Shown in pieces: positions 1 through 12,309 of a DNA stretch of 64,000 bases. The notes under the pieces are model-generated. The model was not told the origin of the DNA. It was given only the letters and a program-made list of their open reading frames with translations, and made no database searches. The stretch spans positions 51,285,676 to 51,349,675 of the forward strand of contig CM049316.1 in the NCBI GenBank assembly GCA_026874595.1, written 5' to 3'. This stretch comes from Sipunculus nudus. Taxonomy: Eukaryota; Annelida; Sipuncula; Golfingiida; Sipunculidae. Position numbers and translations under genes: made by a program. The first letter of the stretch is position 1, and every line of letters begins with the position of its first letter.

Positions 1-465
1 GTTCCACATACATTTTAGCTTGAACCCCTTTTAGTTTACCCAGTTCCTCACTAAAAGTAATACTGTGTTTATCCAGTACAACCTGAAGTTCATCTTGTAA
101 TGTGTTTACATTAACACTGTTCAACACATTCATGGTACAAATAAGGTCTCTGCCAAGCAGGCATGGTTTATGTTGAAGTTACAAGAAACTGGGCCCTGTA
201 TGTGGTACCCTGATACTCTACCTCGGTGTCTAGAACACCTTTAGGCTTTAATACTAACCTTGTGTCCAGTAAATAACTTAATAGTAATACCTGTTTCCTT
301 AAGTGTATAATCATCATACACATCTTTAACAATACCTCCTGGAATAAGTGAGTAGGGTGACCCAGTATCTATTTCAAAACAAATACTCTCACCTCCTAAC
401 ATTAAATCTACACACAGAGGTGACACCTGGTCTACTTGCATACTATATGTACTAATAGTGTGCAA
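1..465 (-). pseudogene. Ty3/Gypsy protease and start of RT region, broken
   Basis: Remnant of a retrotransposon pol gene read on the minus strand. From 465 down, an aspartic protease is visible: the active-site segment FEIDTGSPYSLIP carries the DTG triad. Near 150-125 the frame changes and the protease C-terminal signature PCLLGRDL appears, followed by a linker (ELQVVLDKHSITFSEELGKL) typical of the stretch before Ty3/Gypsy reverse transcriptase. An in-frame stop in the segment just before it shows that a frameshift separates the two parts. The RT, RNase H and integrase would lie left of the window. It lies directly downstream of nucleocapsid- and gag-like remnants on the same strand, so this is one degraded element. 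The family assignment is firm; activity is excluded by the breaks. Confidence 0.8.
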
Positions 466-700
466 GCCTATTGCATTCTCAGGGTCACTATCATATTCAA
501 CATCATGTACATCATTATCAGACTGGAACTCAGCCTCAGTTGCATTAACAGTCTGGGACTTGTATTTACACTTTGCTTTAGATTGACCTTTTTTTGCAAT
601 TGTAACACTTTAAATTTACACCAACAAGAATCAGGGTTATATACACCCCCGCATCTATAACATTCAACATGTCCAACAGAGTCTCTCACAGAGTCCCTTA
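466..700 (-). pseudogene. Gypsy nucleocapsid (zinc-knuckle) remnant
   Basis: On the minus strand this segment encodes CYRCGGVYNPDSCWCKF, recognisable as a retroviral-type CX2CX4HX4C knuckle in which the histidine position seems lost. It sits between the gag domain (764-1345) and the protease (below 465), where a nucleocapsid belongs. The frame is interrupted on both sides, and a short stretch (about 660-720) contains an ACAGAGTC repeat that reads repetitively as RDSV. It is a decayed linker rather than a functional protein. Confidence 0.6.
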
Positions 701-763
701 CAGAGTCTCTCTGTTTAGCTGTTACAGTTCGTGCACTACTACCGGGTTTGTAACGTGACGTCT

Positions 764-1345
764 TTACTTCCTTGCCTGGGAACCCACGACGCTGGCGAAT
801 CTTATTGAGTCACTGTTCTTCACTGTGTGAATTTGTTTCACGTTTCTACATGCTGCTTCATGTGCCTCTGCCAGTTCAAAAGCACGGTTTGGCGTCAACT
901 CTCCTTCCGGTATTAAAAGTATTCTCTCCTGAATATCACGGTTATTGATACCAGCAATAAAACGATCTCTTAAGGCTCGGTTCAGGAAACCACCATAGTT
1001 ACAAGGTCCTGCCAATCGTCTTAATTCTGCCATATACATGCGGACACTCTCATCATCCTTCCTATCTCTCGAGTTGAACATTAGTGAAGCACTTGCCTCG
1101 GACATCTGACTCTGAACCAGGCGCGTAATCTCATAAAAAGTCTTAGCTGATGGTACATCAGGCAAACACAGACTCTTAATAACATGGTAGGTTTTCAGTC
1201 CTACGTTAGCACACAAAATGCTCACCTTCTTCTGGGCATTGTCAATACCGTTGGCTATAAAGTAGTGTCTATATATCTCAGTATATTCTTGCCAGTTATG
1301 TTGTTCCGATACATACGGAAATAACTGTCAAAACGCTGTCGCCAT
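764..1345 (-). pseudogene. Ty3/Gypsy gag capsid domain, one in-frame stop
   Basis: Capsid-type gag (Retrotrans_gag fold). The initiator ATG is at 1345 in the context AAGATGGCGACAG; after five codons (MATAF) an in-frame TGA interrupts, then the frame continues with PYVSEQHNWQEYTEIYRHYF and the long open stretch below 1225. Conserved gag features include the LxxVGLKTY-like start, the ESVRMYMAELRRLA motif and the FELAEAHEAA segment leading to the basic tail. The TGA could be a point mutation of an arginine codon. The product would form the virus-like particle of the element. It lies upstream of the protease remnant, as expected. Confidence 0.75.
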
Positions 1346-1384
1346 CTTGGAACGGTTAACCCTTGGAACTAACACGTAGTAACA

Positions 1385-1870
1385 AATTTTACGTCTCTAG
1401 TATACAGAAAACGGGAAACTGACGTCTTGTCAGCTCTCGACGATACTACTATACTACAGTTCTAGCGATATACACAATTCACAGCGGACACAAAGTCCAC
1501 GCTTATTTATAACTGCGCCACAAAGGCTACAAATACTGACTATACTGCTCACCCAGTACGAGAATCTGGTTCAGGCCCGGCTGTCCGCTTCCCAGTTATC
1601 GGCTTCCCAAATATCTGCTCCCCAAATATCCGCGTGCCTAGATATCCGTGTGTGAGCGTTAACGGTCGAAAATGACCCTGCACAGTTCATATATGCAACG
1701 GTCATGGAAAAAGAAGATGAAGAAGACATCAAGGAACATTTAAATACAGGAGCTACCGGTTTTTGAAGCATTATTGACCAGATCGCGACATCGTTGTGTC
1801 CTGAATTGGGTCAACGGATTACCGCAATGTGTGCGATCACGGAACCGCGACGCTCCAAGCAAACTTGTAA
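1385..1870 (-). repeat. Probable 5' LTR/leader of the Gypsy element
   Basis: Sequence upstream of gag on the minus strand. A TATA-like TTATAAATAA lies at 1503-1512 followed by GC-richer sequence, as in an LTR promoter. At 1588-1650 a short repeated phrase (AAATATC(C/T)GC) occurs two to three times. With only one copy in the window the LTR borders cannot be fixed, and I could not identify a primer-binding site with confidence. Confidence 0.35.
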
Positions 1871-2459
1871 CTGTGAGGCCATCCCGGCCTTAGTTAAAAC
1901 ACTGCTTTATTAAATTATAATTAATCTTACGTTTTTGTGTCAGCTCTATTTTCATTCTTGCAGGTTTTGTTAAGTTACCCCGTGCAATTGTCATCATTCC
2001 TGACACATATATGTTGACGGACGGACAAAAAAAAAAACTGGTTTTTAAATTTGTTGTCATACAGGTGATTACAAGAGATTATAAATATTCCTTAACAATA
2101 TTTTTTTTTACCTTAAAATGTTAGCTTGGATGTTTTCATCACGTTAACCTGGGAAAACCCTGCTTGGGTATAGGTAACCTGTAATTAATGAAGAACAGTT
2201 AACTCCTTTGTAAAAACCGTGATAATTAACATGACTTACAGTAGACATTTTCAGTCATACTGTGCTATAGCGATCGGTCTTTGTCCGTCATCCTTCCCTC
2301 TGTCCATCCGGCCGTCCGACCGGCCATCCGTCCGTTAGCGGGCACAAATCTTACCCGTAAGGGCTAGGATTATGAACCCTGTGCAGTCTTAGAGGTTCTA
2401 AAAAGATCTCCTTGCAAACGTTAAATTAGGTCACTGCGACCAATATTCACCGAGTTACG
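1871..2459. other. Non-coding, repeat debris
   Basis: No gene seen. Around 2190-2240 a stretch matches the reverse complement of 36345-36410 (GTTAACTCCTTTG and following), so it is part of an interspersed family. At 2278-2340 there is a (GTCC)n-rich tract of the sort found near the 3' ends of the families at 4.1 and 5.3 kb (minus orientation). Confidence 0.5.
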
Positions 2460-3350
2460 GGATGTGTTTGCACCATTAAGCATTAATTCTTACATCCAAA
2501 ATTTTCATAACAAACCTTCCACTTTTCACATACAGCTCACTTACCAACAGGGGAAGCATCGTCATTATTTTGAGGTCAAAAGGTCAAAGGTCAAGGTCAC
2601 AGGACACACTTCTTTGAAAAGCTTGTGGATGCATTTTAAGCCAAACCTTTCATCCCAATCCTTTGATTTTTCACATATGGCTCACCTACCAAGTGGGAGA
2701 AGAATCCTATAGATTTTGAGGTCACATTGTCAAAGGTCAAGGTCACAGGATCCTCTTCTTTAAAAAGATTGTGGACACATTTCAAGATAGACTTTTCACT
2801 CCAAACCTTCCAGCACTGACATATCGCTACCCTGCGAACATGGGAAAAGACTTGTTGATGTTGAGGTCAAAGGTAAAGTTAAAAATTCACAGCACCCACT
2901 TCTTGCGTGAAGTTATTTTAAGGCAAACCTTCTTCAGCTTACCTACCAATAGGGGAAGAACCCTATTGATATTGAGTTCAAAAGGTCAGAGGTCATGGCC
3001 ACAATACTGAATTGTTCCAAATGCTTGTTAACATATTTCAAGCTAAACTGTTCATCCTAAACCTTCATTCCTTCTCCTTTGCCACATCTATGCATCACTC
3101 AGTTTGATTCAAACTTCATATTTATGGGTCTTTTTGCTTGAAGAAATAACTTTTTGATATTTGGGTCAGGAGGTTAAAGGTTGCAGGTCAAAGTTATTCA
3201 AACATTGGTTGCCAAGTGATTACTCAAGTTTTAAGTGGTTATTATTTACCCATCACTCTAGAAAGAGTCCAGCTGATATGTGGGCAAAAGGCCAAGGTCA
3301 TAGGTCAAGGATGTTCACAATAAAAACTTACTTTGTAGACTATCTCTATC
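2460..3350 (+). repeat. AGGTCA-rich tandem repeat (family B)
   Basis: Degenerate tandem units of roughly 140-180 bp, each carrying the phrase GAGGTCAAAGGTCAAGGTCACAG and then a segment resembling TTAAGCCAAACCTTTCATCCCA. The same family occurs in opposite orientation at 36720-37440 and 50131-50900. Open frames here are repeat-driven and not genes. Confidence 0.75.
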
Positions 3351-4074
3351 TTTTTCTTGTATGTATAACCATTGCACTCCTACTGGTACATCTGACTGTA
3401 TGGCCGTGTTGGGAGCCAGACTTGTGATTTATGACTCCCTTTTGTATCTGCCCAGTCAGTGATAATAACATGATTAGTGCATAACAAAAACACTCTGTTG
3501 CTGGAATGCTTCAGCCAGGCATTAAGACTATGAGAGTATAGTATTAAGGTTTAGCTACTGATTTATAAGATGATGGGAACATTTTGCAGTTCATTTTATG
3601 GAATCATATTAATAAACTTAGTTTACAAGAATATATCTGAATATATTTGTTTCAAATAATCAGATATACCAGAAAGTATTTTTTTATTGATATGTGGGTC
3701 TGTATCTGGATTTAGGATGGCTTTATTTGATTATGAGACTCTTAGTGATGCTTTCTGCATTTCTTTTCTATCAGGTTTTGCAGTTTACCTACCCTGCTGA
3801 CCCCACTGAAAAGCAAGGTGATAAATTAAAAATACTGGACTTGTACATTTTACATTTGCATGTCAATAAATATGATATGAGAGCTCTCCAACCTGATTAA
3901 GCCTTTTAAATTGTTTTGGACATTCAATACTGTAAAATTCTTTGGAGCAAGTTTGCTATCTTATTGGAGGATGTGTGATAACAAATGTCAGACTCATCAG
4001 AAATCTGGACATTATGTCTGCCATGTAGTCACCTTAGAAATCCCTTTGTCAGTGCACTTTCTATGATTTGTTTT
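3351..4074. other. Non-coding, nothing recognised
   Basis: AT-rich sequence with short open frames lacking coding character or recognisable motifs. No RNA gene or repeat that I can match within the window. Confidence 0.5.
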
Positions 4075-5288
4075 AGCTCAGCTGATGGTAAGTCATCTGA
4101 GCTATAGCTATCACTCTTTGTCCTTCGTCCGTCCGGCCGACTGTCCGTTAACAGGTCACAAATCGTAACCACTAGACCTGGAATCTTCTAACTTTATATC
4201 TAGAGAGGATCATGAAAATCTCCTTTGAAACCTGGAATTAGGTCTCTGTTTCCTATATTCTTCAAGCTATGGGGCTCTGAAGTACCCCCCAGAATAATGA
4301 AAAATTTGATACAAAAGCTCAAAAGCTGGTGCCGCCTCCTGTATTTTTTCGATTTTTTCTCTATTTTTGAGACCTTTAAAGATGCGGTCTTCTGTTAACA
4401 GGGCTCAAATCGTAGCCACTAGACCTATCATCTTATTTCTTTATATCCAGAGAGGTCCATAAAAAGATTCCTTGGAAACTTGGAATAAGGTCTCTGTTTT
4501 CCATATTCTTCAAGCTATGGATCTCCGAAGTACCCCCCCCCCCCCCCAGAATAAGGAAAAATTCGATACAAAAGCCCAAGTATCTGAAAAACTAATGCAG
4601 TGATCATCATTATTCTTTGCATGGATATTGGTCATGGAATGTTTCATCGGTTTCTGCAGACTGGTGGCGCCATCTAGAATTTTTAAAATTTTTTACTATT
4701 TATTTTCTTTGTTTTTGAGACCTTTGAAGATGTGGTCATCTGTTAACAGGGCACAAATCGTAATGACTGGACCTAGAATCTTGTATCTTGACAAGCAGGA
4801 ACGCCCAAGAAAATGTCTCCTTGTAAACCTGAAATTTGGTCTCTGTTACCTATATTCTTTAAGCTATGGGGCTCCGAAGTATCCCCAAGGTTAATGAAAA
4901 ATTTGATATAAAAGCTCAAGTATCTGAACAACTAATGCATTGATCACAATGATTCTTTGTATGGATATTAATCATGGGGTGTTTCATCAGTTTCTGCAGA
5001 CTCGTGGCGCCACCTGTATGTTTTCGATTTTTTATGATATTTTTCTCTATTTTTGAGACCGTGAAAAGCCTCCTTGGTAACTTGGAATTAGGTCTCTGTT
5101 TTCCATATTTTTCAAGCTATGGATCTCTGAAATACCAACCCCCACCCCCCCCAGAATAAGGAACAATTTGATACAAAAGCTCAAGTATCTGAACAACTAA
5201 TGCATTGATCACCATGATTATTTGCATGAATATTGGTCATGGAATGTTTCATCAGTTTCTGCAGACTGGTGGCGCCATCTAGATTTTT
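4075..5288 (-). repeat. Interspersed family C, tandemly reiterated copy
   Basis: The left edge is the family's 3'-terminal hairpin (4075-4103; arms AGCTCAG.TGA and TCATCTGAGCT), followed by GTCC-rich sequence. Three to four units of about 250-350 bp follow, each with GTTAACAGG.CACAAATCGTA, CTCCTTGGAAACCTGGAATTAGGTCTCTGTT-like segments (split here for length), a poly-C tract and CTGGTGGCGCCA. Related copies in the opposite orientation occur at 18770-18875, 21680-21890, 32050-32414 and 47275-47633. Confidence 0.8.
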
Positions 5289-7660
5289 AGCTCAGCTGAC
5301 TAAAAGTCATCTGAGCTATAATCGTGGTCCATTGTCCGTCCGTAGATGTGGCACGTTTTGAAACCGTAAGACATAGGAATCCGAATTCGGCATAATCTTA
5401 GATGTCCCCAAGATCTCCAACCAAGCCGAAAACTGGGTCTTTGCGGCTTCGTTCCTTTTAGAAATTAAGGAAAAACCTCATTTTTTTTTATTTAAAACCT
5501 ATTTTCACACTTCAGGACCGCCTAATATCAAAACCACTCATCTGTTTTTCCTCATATTTGCCATAAATATTCCTCTATAAAGTTCCTAGGTACATGCCAG
5601 AAATTAGGTCTGTATTTTATAATTTTAAAAAGTTATGGGCCCAAACTTGATATATTTGTAAAAATTCAGGAAAGATATTTGATCACTTAACACAAAACAT
5701 GTTAAAGCTAAGGACTTTTTTCCAGTAATATAACTTTAATAATCAAAATTAAATTGTTAACCCAAAATTAGATCAAAATCTTTTAATTTTTTTTAAATAT
5801 TAGCAAAAATAAAAAATTGGTACCGTAAATTTTGCCAAGCTTTGACCATGGCTCGTTTTTTCTTGTAACTGTTGTGCATTTAATTTTCACAGCATGTTTT
5901 TTATATTATTTCATCTGTTATCGCCAAAAATTTGAAACCAGTTGATCAAAAATTGTAGATTTTATTCAAGGTTTTAGGCACCATGTCACATATTTTTTAA
6001 ATCAAGCTAGTGTTATGCAGTTTGCTAGAGCTCAGCTCCGCAGCTTCAGCTCTCATATCCTAAAATTTTGCATACAGTTAGATGTCTCCGAAATCCCCTA
6101 CCATGCCAAGAATTTGGTCACTTGGACTTAATTCCTTCGAGATATTAATGAAAAACTTCATTTTCTTCCATTTAAAACCCATTGTTACACTGCAAGACTG
6201 CCTCATATCAAAACCACTGATCTGACTTTGATCATGTATAGTATACATATTTTTCTATACATTCGCTATGCACATGCCAGAAATGTCAGTATTGCGTAAT
6301 TGTTTTAAGTTATGGGCCCAAACATGATGAACTTTGTAAGAAATCAAGAAATATATTTACTCCCTTAACAAGAGGATTGCTGAAGCTAGAGATTTTTGGT
6401 CAGGGATGTAACATTATTTAATCAAGATTCAATTGAATACCCAAAATAAGTTCTGAATTTTTCAAATTTTTATAAGTTATTAGTATAAATATAAAATTAG
6501 TACCTTAAATTTTGCCCAAATTTGACCATTGCAGGTTTGTTTTCTGTGAGCACTGTTAATATAATTTTCATATCATGCACACATAAAGATTTCAGCTTTT
6601 TAGTTTAGAAAGCTGAAAGAAATTGGCCAAAAATTGTAGCTTTTATTAATGTTTTTATGAGACCATGTGAGACCCAGGCTCTCCCCAGCCCCTCTTCAGT
6701 CACCTGTATGTTGACCTTGTTGACCTTTCAGCATATCATGCACGCTTGAGGCAAGGCATACACTGGGGCAGCCAGGCAGCTTACGGCCAGCCACAGTTGA
6801 TCCAGGTGTCCAACACACTCTAGTAGTTGTTTTGACCAACAACATAACGATAAACAATAAATTAATAAATTTTTAGTGGTTTTAATAACAAATTAAATTT
6901 CAGTTCAATTTTAATGATAAAAAAAATAAATCATATTATTCATTACTAGTCATTAGGGATCATATGAAGGAAATTAATGATAGACAAAGATGCAGTTGAT
7001 AATATTAATCTAGATTCCTACTGTGTCTAGTGTGTAGATTGATTTGAAAGTAGTCCAAAGTGAATATATTACATTTATTTTTTTTAATATAAATAAAAAA
7101 AAAGCCATAAACCAGGTACTTATGATCAGTATTTAAATTTGTGAATTTTGTATATTCTGGATTCTCAGCATCATTATTTGGCTAAAACTAAATAAATACC
7201 AGACATGGTGCGAATATTTTGCAAATGTATTTGAATACGAATATGAATATGTACTCCATTATAATATTTCTTGCATAGGAATGGAAATTCAGGTAAAAAT
7301 AAAAGTATTTGAATACCAGTGCAAATACTTTCAAATTGTATTCATGAATGCTTCATGAATATATTCTATAATATTATTTCAAAAATTATTTCAGTTATAT
7401 TTTAAATAATGATTCTCTTATTATTTTTAATAAAAATCATATTTGGCACAATATTTGTTATTAAATTTTTATAAATAGTTAAACTCTTGTATTTTATGTG
7501 CTGCTTATAAGTTATATGGCCAAGTCAAAATCTGTGTGACAATAGCACTCCATTTGTTAATAATAAAAATGATATCAATCCTCTTCCATGTCTCCAAAGA
7601 TACTATCAAAATCATACATAAGCTAAACACCAACAACTCATAATACAGCTTATATTTATT
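5289..7660 (-). repeat. Interspersed family D, two head-to-tail segments, 5' end lost
   Basis: Begins with the 3' hairpin of family D (5289-5317, AGCTCAGCTGACT ... AGTCATCTGAGCT). 5330-6010 corresponds to the D 3' half. A second, diverged D-type segment runs from about 6020 to 7660. The last 500 bp match the reverse complement of 44150-44700. The copy stops at 7660, about 60 bp short of the family's 5' terminus, where LINE sequence starts. Confidence 0.75.
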
Positions 7661-8760
7661 ACCGCGCACAAAGTTCTTAAGTACGTAACCTTGAAAATGA
7701 AATTCACAAATTAAAAGAAGAGAAGGTTACAAAGTAGCAATGCACTGTTAGAAAGTGAGAATAAACGTTTAGAAGAAAGTGTTTATCAGATGGGTCGTAT
7801 TAAGGAAACATATATGAAAAGTCAGGAAGAAATCCAAATAATCAGGAATTAATGTAACAAATTGAAAACTGAGGTATCCAAAATAAAAAATGAAGCAGTG
7901 ACCACTGAGCTGAGGACAAGGTCAAATTCTAAATCAATTACAGATTTGCGCAGTCAGTTGTACTCTGATAAACGTGTCTACATGACGGAACAAAGTTATT
8001 CTCGTGCGGTCTCTCCGGCCAGTTCCTTTGAGAAAGAAGAGCCACTGAACGACAGTGTTTTGATAGTCAACGGCAGAGATTTTTCGCATCAGGGTGAAAA
8101 TGACTTTAGGAACAATTGTCAGTACAAACTTAAATTATCCAGTGGGCTGCAATCTCGAAATGGGGTAAACAAAATTGTCATCTAACAGACGCCGAGCTTC
8201 GCCCAAGAAACATCTCCCATGTCACGGAGTGTTATTGCAAGGAGTCGCGACCAAAATACTCTAGGCTGTGCGAGTGTTTTTATCCTCAATACATGATAAT
8301 GAATTACCGGACAATCCTGACTGTTCAGATCGTGAGGTTTCATCCAATACTGTATCATCTGAAAATCAAGTTTGTGCTGACCGCAATGCAAAACGTCAAA
8401 ATACGAATGAAAATAGTCCTGTGAACATTCAGACCATAATCAGTGAATGCAGAAGAGTCTCTCAGGAAAAAAAGGACTTTTACATCGGAAATATGGACAG
8501 TAATTACGTTGATGAGGAACTTTTGTACAATTTTCTTGTTGGAAATGGTGTTATTGTTTCTCATATACGAATGTTGTCCAGCAACCTGCCAAACAAAGTG
8601 GCCGGTAAAGTTGAGATTGATGAGCGTTCCTCTGTCTTTTTTTTTTTTGGAAAGTCGTTTGTATGGCCCGGTGGTACATATTGTAGTGTATGGGGAGATC
8701 CCGGCACACAGGGCGGTGTACGATAATATTTACTTTCAAGAAGTATGCATTAACGCTTAA
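7661..8760 (+). pseudogene. LINE ORF1 remnant (coiled coil plus RRM-like domain)
   Basis: Degraded first ORF of a non-LTR retrotransposon. From about 7700 to 8180 the translated frames form a coiled-coil-like, Glu/Lys-rich segment (for example ESENKRLEESVYQMGRIKE) broken by a stop near 7850 and frame changes. From 8268 a second segment contains KKDFYIGNMDSNYVDEELLY, which resembles the first strand and helix of an RRM-like fold used by ORF1 proteins of some CR1-related LINEs. A T-rich run at 8636-8648 disrupts the frame just before a WPGGTYCSVW motif. The ORF1 product would bind element RNA. It directly precedes the endonuclease of ORF2. The RRM assignment is by eye and tentative. Confidence 0.55.
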
Positions 8761-8859
8761 TCGTGACGCGAATCACCATCTGAGTAAATCTTAAACACCA
8801 ACTTACCCGGAATAAATCTTTTGGTTTGTTTCAGTTTAGATTTTTAACATGGAAAGTTT

Positions 8860-9240
8860 AAATTTCTTGTTTTAATGTACGTGGCATTATGCCAAGTACA
8901 CCCTACGTTAAACATTTACTTTCAGTAAAATGTAATGATATCATGGCCATTAGTGAACACTGGTTGTTCCCTGACAATCTAAATTATCTTCAGTCGCTAC
9001 ATGCACACTACAGCTGTACAGCCGTTTCGGACAAGTCACTTAACATATTCGATCCCTACAGGCGGGGTACAGGTGAAGTTGGTATTATATGGCATAAAAA
9101 GCTGAAATCAGTTATCTCACAAATCCATCTAAATGATGATATTGACAGGATGGTTGGTATTTCTGTTAATATTCAGGACAGTTCAAAATTGTTCATCTTC
9201 AGTGTTTATATGCCTTCTTTAAATTATAGCGACTTGTAGT
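8860..9240 (+). pseudogene. LINE ORF2 endonuclease domain, truncated
   Basis: N-terminal apurinic-type endonuclease (exonuclease/endonuclease/phosphatase fold) of ORF2. Visible: CRGIMPSTPYVKHLL near the start, the ISEHWLFPDN motif holding the catalytic Glu-type position, and GEVGIIWHKKL followed by a beta strand ending LFIFSVYMPSLNYSDL. It stops at 9238 at only about 120 residues; the second half with the Asp/His catalytic residues is missing, implying an internal deletion before 9253. In a working element this domain nicks target DNA for priming. Confidence 0.7.
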
Positions 9241-9252
9241 AAAAACACTTAA

Positions 9253-11790
9253 ATGAGTATTATTTTAAAACTTGTATCAATAATTAAAGGTACTGCGAAG
9301 GAATCACTATCGATCCGTCGTTTCAATCGCTACTTAAAGCCATCATGGCGCGAGGAACTTAAGTCACTGTATGATCTCATGCGTAAATTCTGTATAAAAT
9401 GGGTTAATGAGGGACGCCCAAGGTCACGAGATAATGAATTTTTCTCCAAATACAAAGCTACAAAAGCAGATTTCCGTCGTCGCTTGCGACAGCTACTGGC
9501 GCAGAGAGAGCGAGAAATCTTTGAAAATATGGATCAAAACTCAGACTTGGATGTAAATAAATTATGGCGTTTTGTAAAGCAGAGGCGCAGGAAAAATCGA
9601 TCACCCACAATAACCATGGTGTTTAATGGTAAATGTTTTAGGAATACACGCGAAATTGTCGATTCATCGGCTGATCATTTTGAAAGTCTTTACTCACAAA
9701 CGGAACATGAAAATTTTGAAAGTGGCCACAAAAATTAAGTTGACAATGTAATCAAAAATATTGATAGAAATGCACAAGGAAATAGTCTGCTAGACAATCA
9801 ATTTACATATGCAGAAATTGAAAAGTCAGTGAATGAATTGAAACTGAAAAAAAGCTGCTGGTCATGATAATTTATCTCATGAACACATTAAATACGGTGA
9901 ACATGTATTGTGGGAACATATTCATCACCTGTTCAATCTTATCTGGCACCTTGAATCTTTACCACTTGAATTGACAAAGGGTTTAATTTTTACTCTTCTA
10001 AAAAAAAACTCAAAAGCGGCATAATAATATAGACATCACACTCCTACCTGTTATATATAAGGTTTTTGAGCGTGTTATTTCAAATAGGATCCATTCTTAG
10101 TTATTAGATTTTCCTTTCCGGGAATTTCCTTTCCTGACGCTATGCAGTGTGCCTATCAACCTAAATTGTCCGCAATAAATGTTTCTTTCATTCTTCAAGA
10201 AGGTATTCTTTAAAATATGGAGCGCAACTCCAAGGTATTCGTAGCTTATCTCGACAGTTGTAAAGCCTTTGATTCAGTATGGATTAACGGATTACTTTTT
10301 AAATTATTTAATTTTGGAGTTAATGGTAAGGCCTGGAGAGTATTGTTTAATTGTTATCAAAAACTGGAGAGTGCAGTTCTGTTAGATGAAGTTAGAAGTA
10401 GATGGTTTAAAATTTATCAGCCTGTCAGGCAAGGAGGTGTATTGTCGCCGTTTCTATATATGTTATATCTTGACGATTTTCTTAAAGAACTTAGAGTGGT
10501 TTTGGTGCACATGTAGCCGAAACTTATGTAGGATCACCGACTCAGGCCGATGATGTTTCTCTTGTGGCCATATCACCCACTGCCCTACAACGGATGCTAG
10601 ATATATGTTACCCATATAGTTGTAAATGGAGGTTTTTGTACAATACCGATAAAACATCAATCATGATATTTAATGAAAAGAGAAATAGAATAAATAAATA
10701 ATTACAGGTTCCAACTTGGAAACTGTATTAGCAAAAGTCCGCACCTAAAAAACACCTTGGTGTAATTTTGCATGATCTCTTCAAACCAGATGACCGCACA
10801 AAAAATTACTGTAACAAAGGCAGGGGTACGCTCCTTTCACTGGCGGGAGCTGGTGTTCGTCCAAAAGGTTTAAATCCTCTTACTTGCTCCAGTCCGTATA
10901 AAGGAATGGTTATCCCACCTGCACTGTACGGGTGCGAACTGTGGCATAACATGCGCGAGAGTGATGTGTTACTTTTCATTCATAAAAGTAAATTACTTTT
11001 CTTTCACAGATCATGCCAATTAAGTCCGCTTCACCCATGTTATCAGATCTTCCTTTTAAGCTAAATTGTATTTTACTTAACCAAAATTCTTGCCGTTACG
11101 GTTATATATTTGATATTATTTTGTCGTTACCAGAATATGGCCTTTTTGGCCTCTTTCTTTAGAGAGGGCCTTATACCCTCAAAAGCATTGTATAAAAAAG
11201 ATCTGTGATTAAATCGGTTGTAGAAAAAGGAGAAAGCAATTATTATTATCGTGTATGTACTGACACTGACTTTATAGTTTACAATAATATTTTGGACGGA
11301 TGTTTTCATCCGTCACTGCTATGGCAAGCCTCGAAGGAGGTTCTTTATTCTCTTGGTTTTTTCAATTATGTAGCGAAAATTGTTGTGACAATAGATTGTC
11401 TTAAGATATTGTGATTCTCTGTCCTTTTTGTGGATTTATGATAGAGGAAATTTACAGTCACGCCGTTCTTGGTTGTTAGAGCACCGCTGCAGACAGAGAT
11501 GAATTCTTTGACTTTATAACTGATACTTTTAATGTTGAAATCAGTGCTTATTTCAATAAAATCACGGATGACGATTTGTTTTCACATATGCTAGGTAGAC
11601 CTGTATGTGACTTTGCACATGAACAAAACATTGTGTTTTTGTATGAATCTGTTAAACTGATTTTCAATGCGAAGGACACAATAGAATGTCTACAACATAT
11701 GAAACTTGTTTTTAACTGGAAGGTTTTTATACCTTGGAATTCATTAGAACGTGTGTGTAAACAAAAAAGTGTGTATGTAACAAAGTGCAT
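9253..11790 (+). pseudogene. LINE ORF2 reverse transcriptase and C-terminus, broken
   Basis: The linker between endonuclease and RT is open at 9253-9738 (many Arg/Lys, REREIFENM). RT motifs then appear in scattered frames: LPVIYKVFERVISNRI near 10045, VAYLDSCKAFDSVW (catalytic Asp motif) near 10240, VRQGGVLSPFLYMLYLDD near 10425, and ADDVSL near 10550, preceded by Gln instead of the usual Tyr/Phe. Downstream come LYGCELWHNMRESDV (about 10930) and a C-terminal Cys/His motif CPFCGFMIEEIYSHAVLGC (about 11420-11480), common at the end of CR1/L2-like ORF2. At least five frameshifts or stops show it is dead. The clade is CR1-like by motif wording; a phylogeny would be needed to be exact. Confidence 0.8.
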
Positions 11791-11941
11791 TTATCAGTGA
11801 AGGTTGCACATGTTTCATTATATATATATGCACCTTTTGTGTAATATTGTATTGAATTTTCATCTACTGTTATATCATTGTAAAATTGTTGATTCTCCGC
11901 TCAGTGAAGGAAATAAAGGTTACAACAAATGTTACAACAAT
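11791..11941 (+). other. LINE 3' UTR with short terminal repeat
   Basis: After the ORF2 stop, AT-rich sequence leads to AAATAAAG and two copies of GTTACAACAA at 11919-11928 and 11931-11940. CR1-group LINEs often end in a few copies of a short repeat, so this is the likely 3' end. The exact border is uncertain because the same sequence continues in the duplicated copy at 19075-19130. Confidence 0.5.
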
Positions 11942-12309
11942 TCACCTACTTTCAATGACTCGGATGTTTTAGGGCTTTATTCCTTAATATGTAGTATGTT
12001 ATAAGTTCTAAGTCCAATGTTACAATATGTACAATCTTTTAAATGGGTGACTGGGGGGTGGGGGAAGACCACAGACCAACTTATAATAAATGATAAATAA
12101 CTTTAAATAACAAATAAAATTTTGAACTAACAGGTCTTGGATCACAAGCTTAACATTGAGTAATATATATATTAATAAATTTGTTTAAGTTTGTTGAATT
12201 AACGCACATGTTCTACAAGCTATATTTGTAGTTTTTAGCTGTAAAATACCAATGTTTAACATAATTATTTTATAATTATATTTGATACATTTCACATAAG
12301 TGGTAAAAT

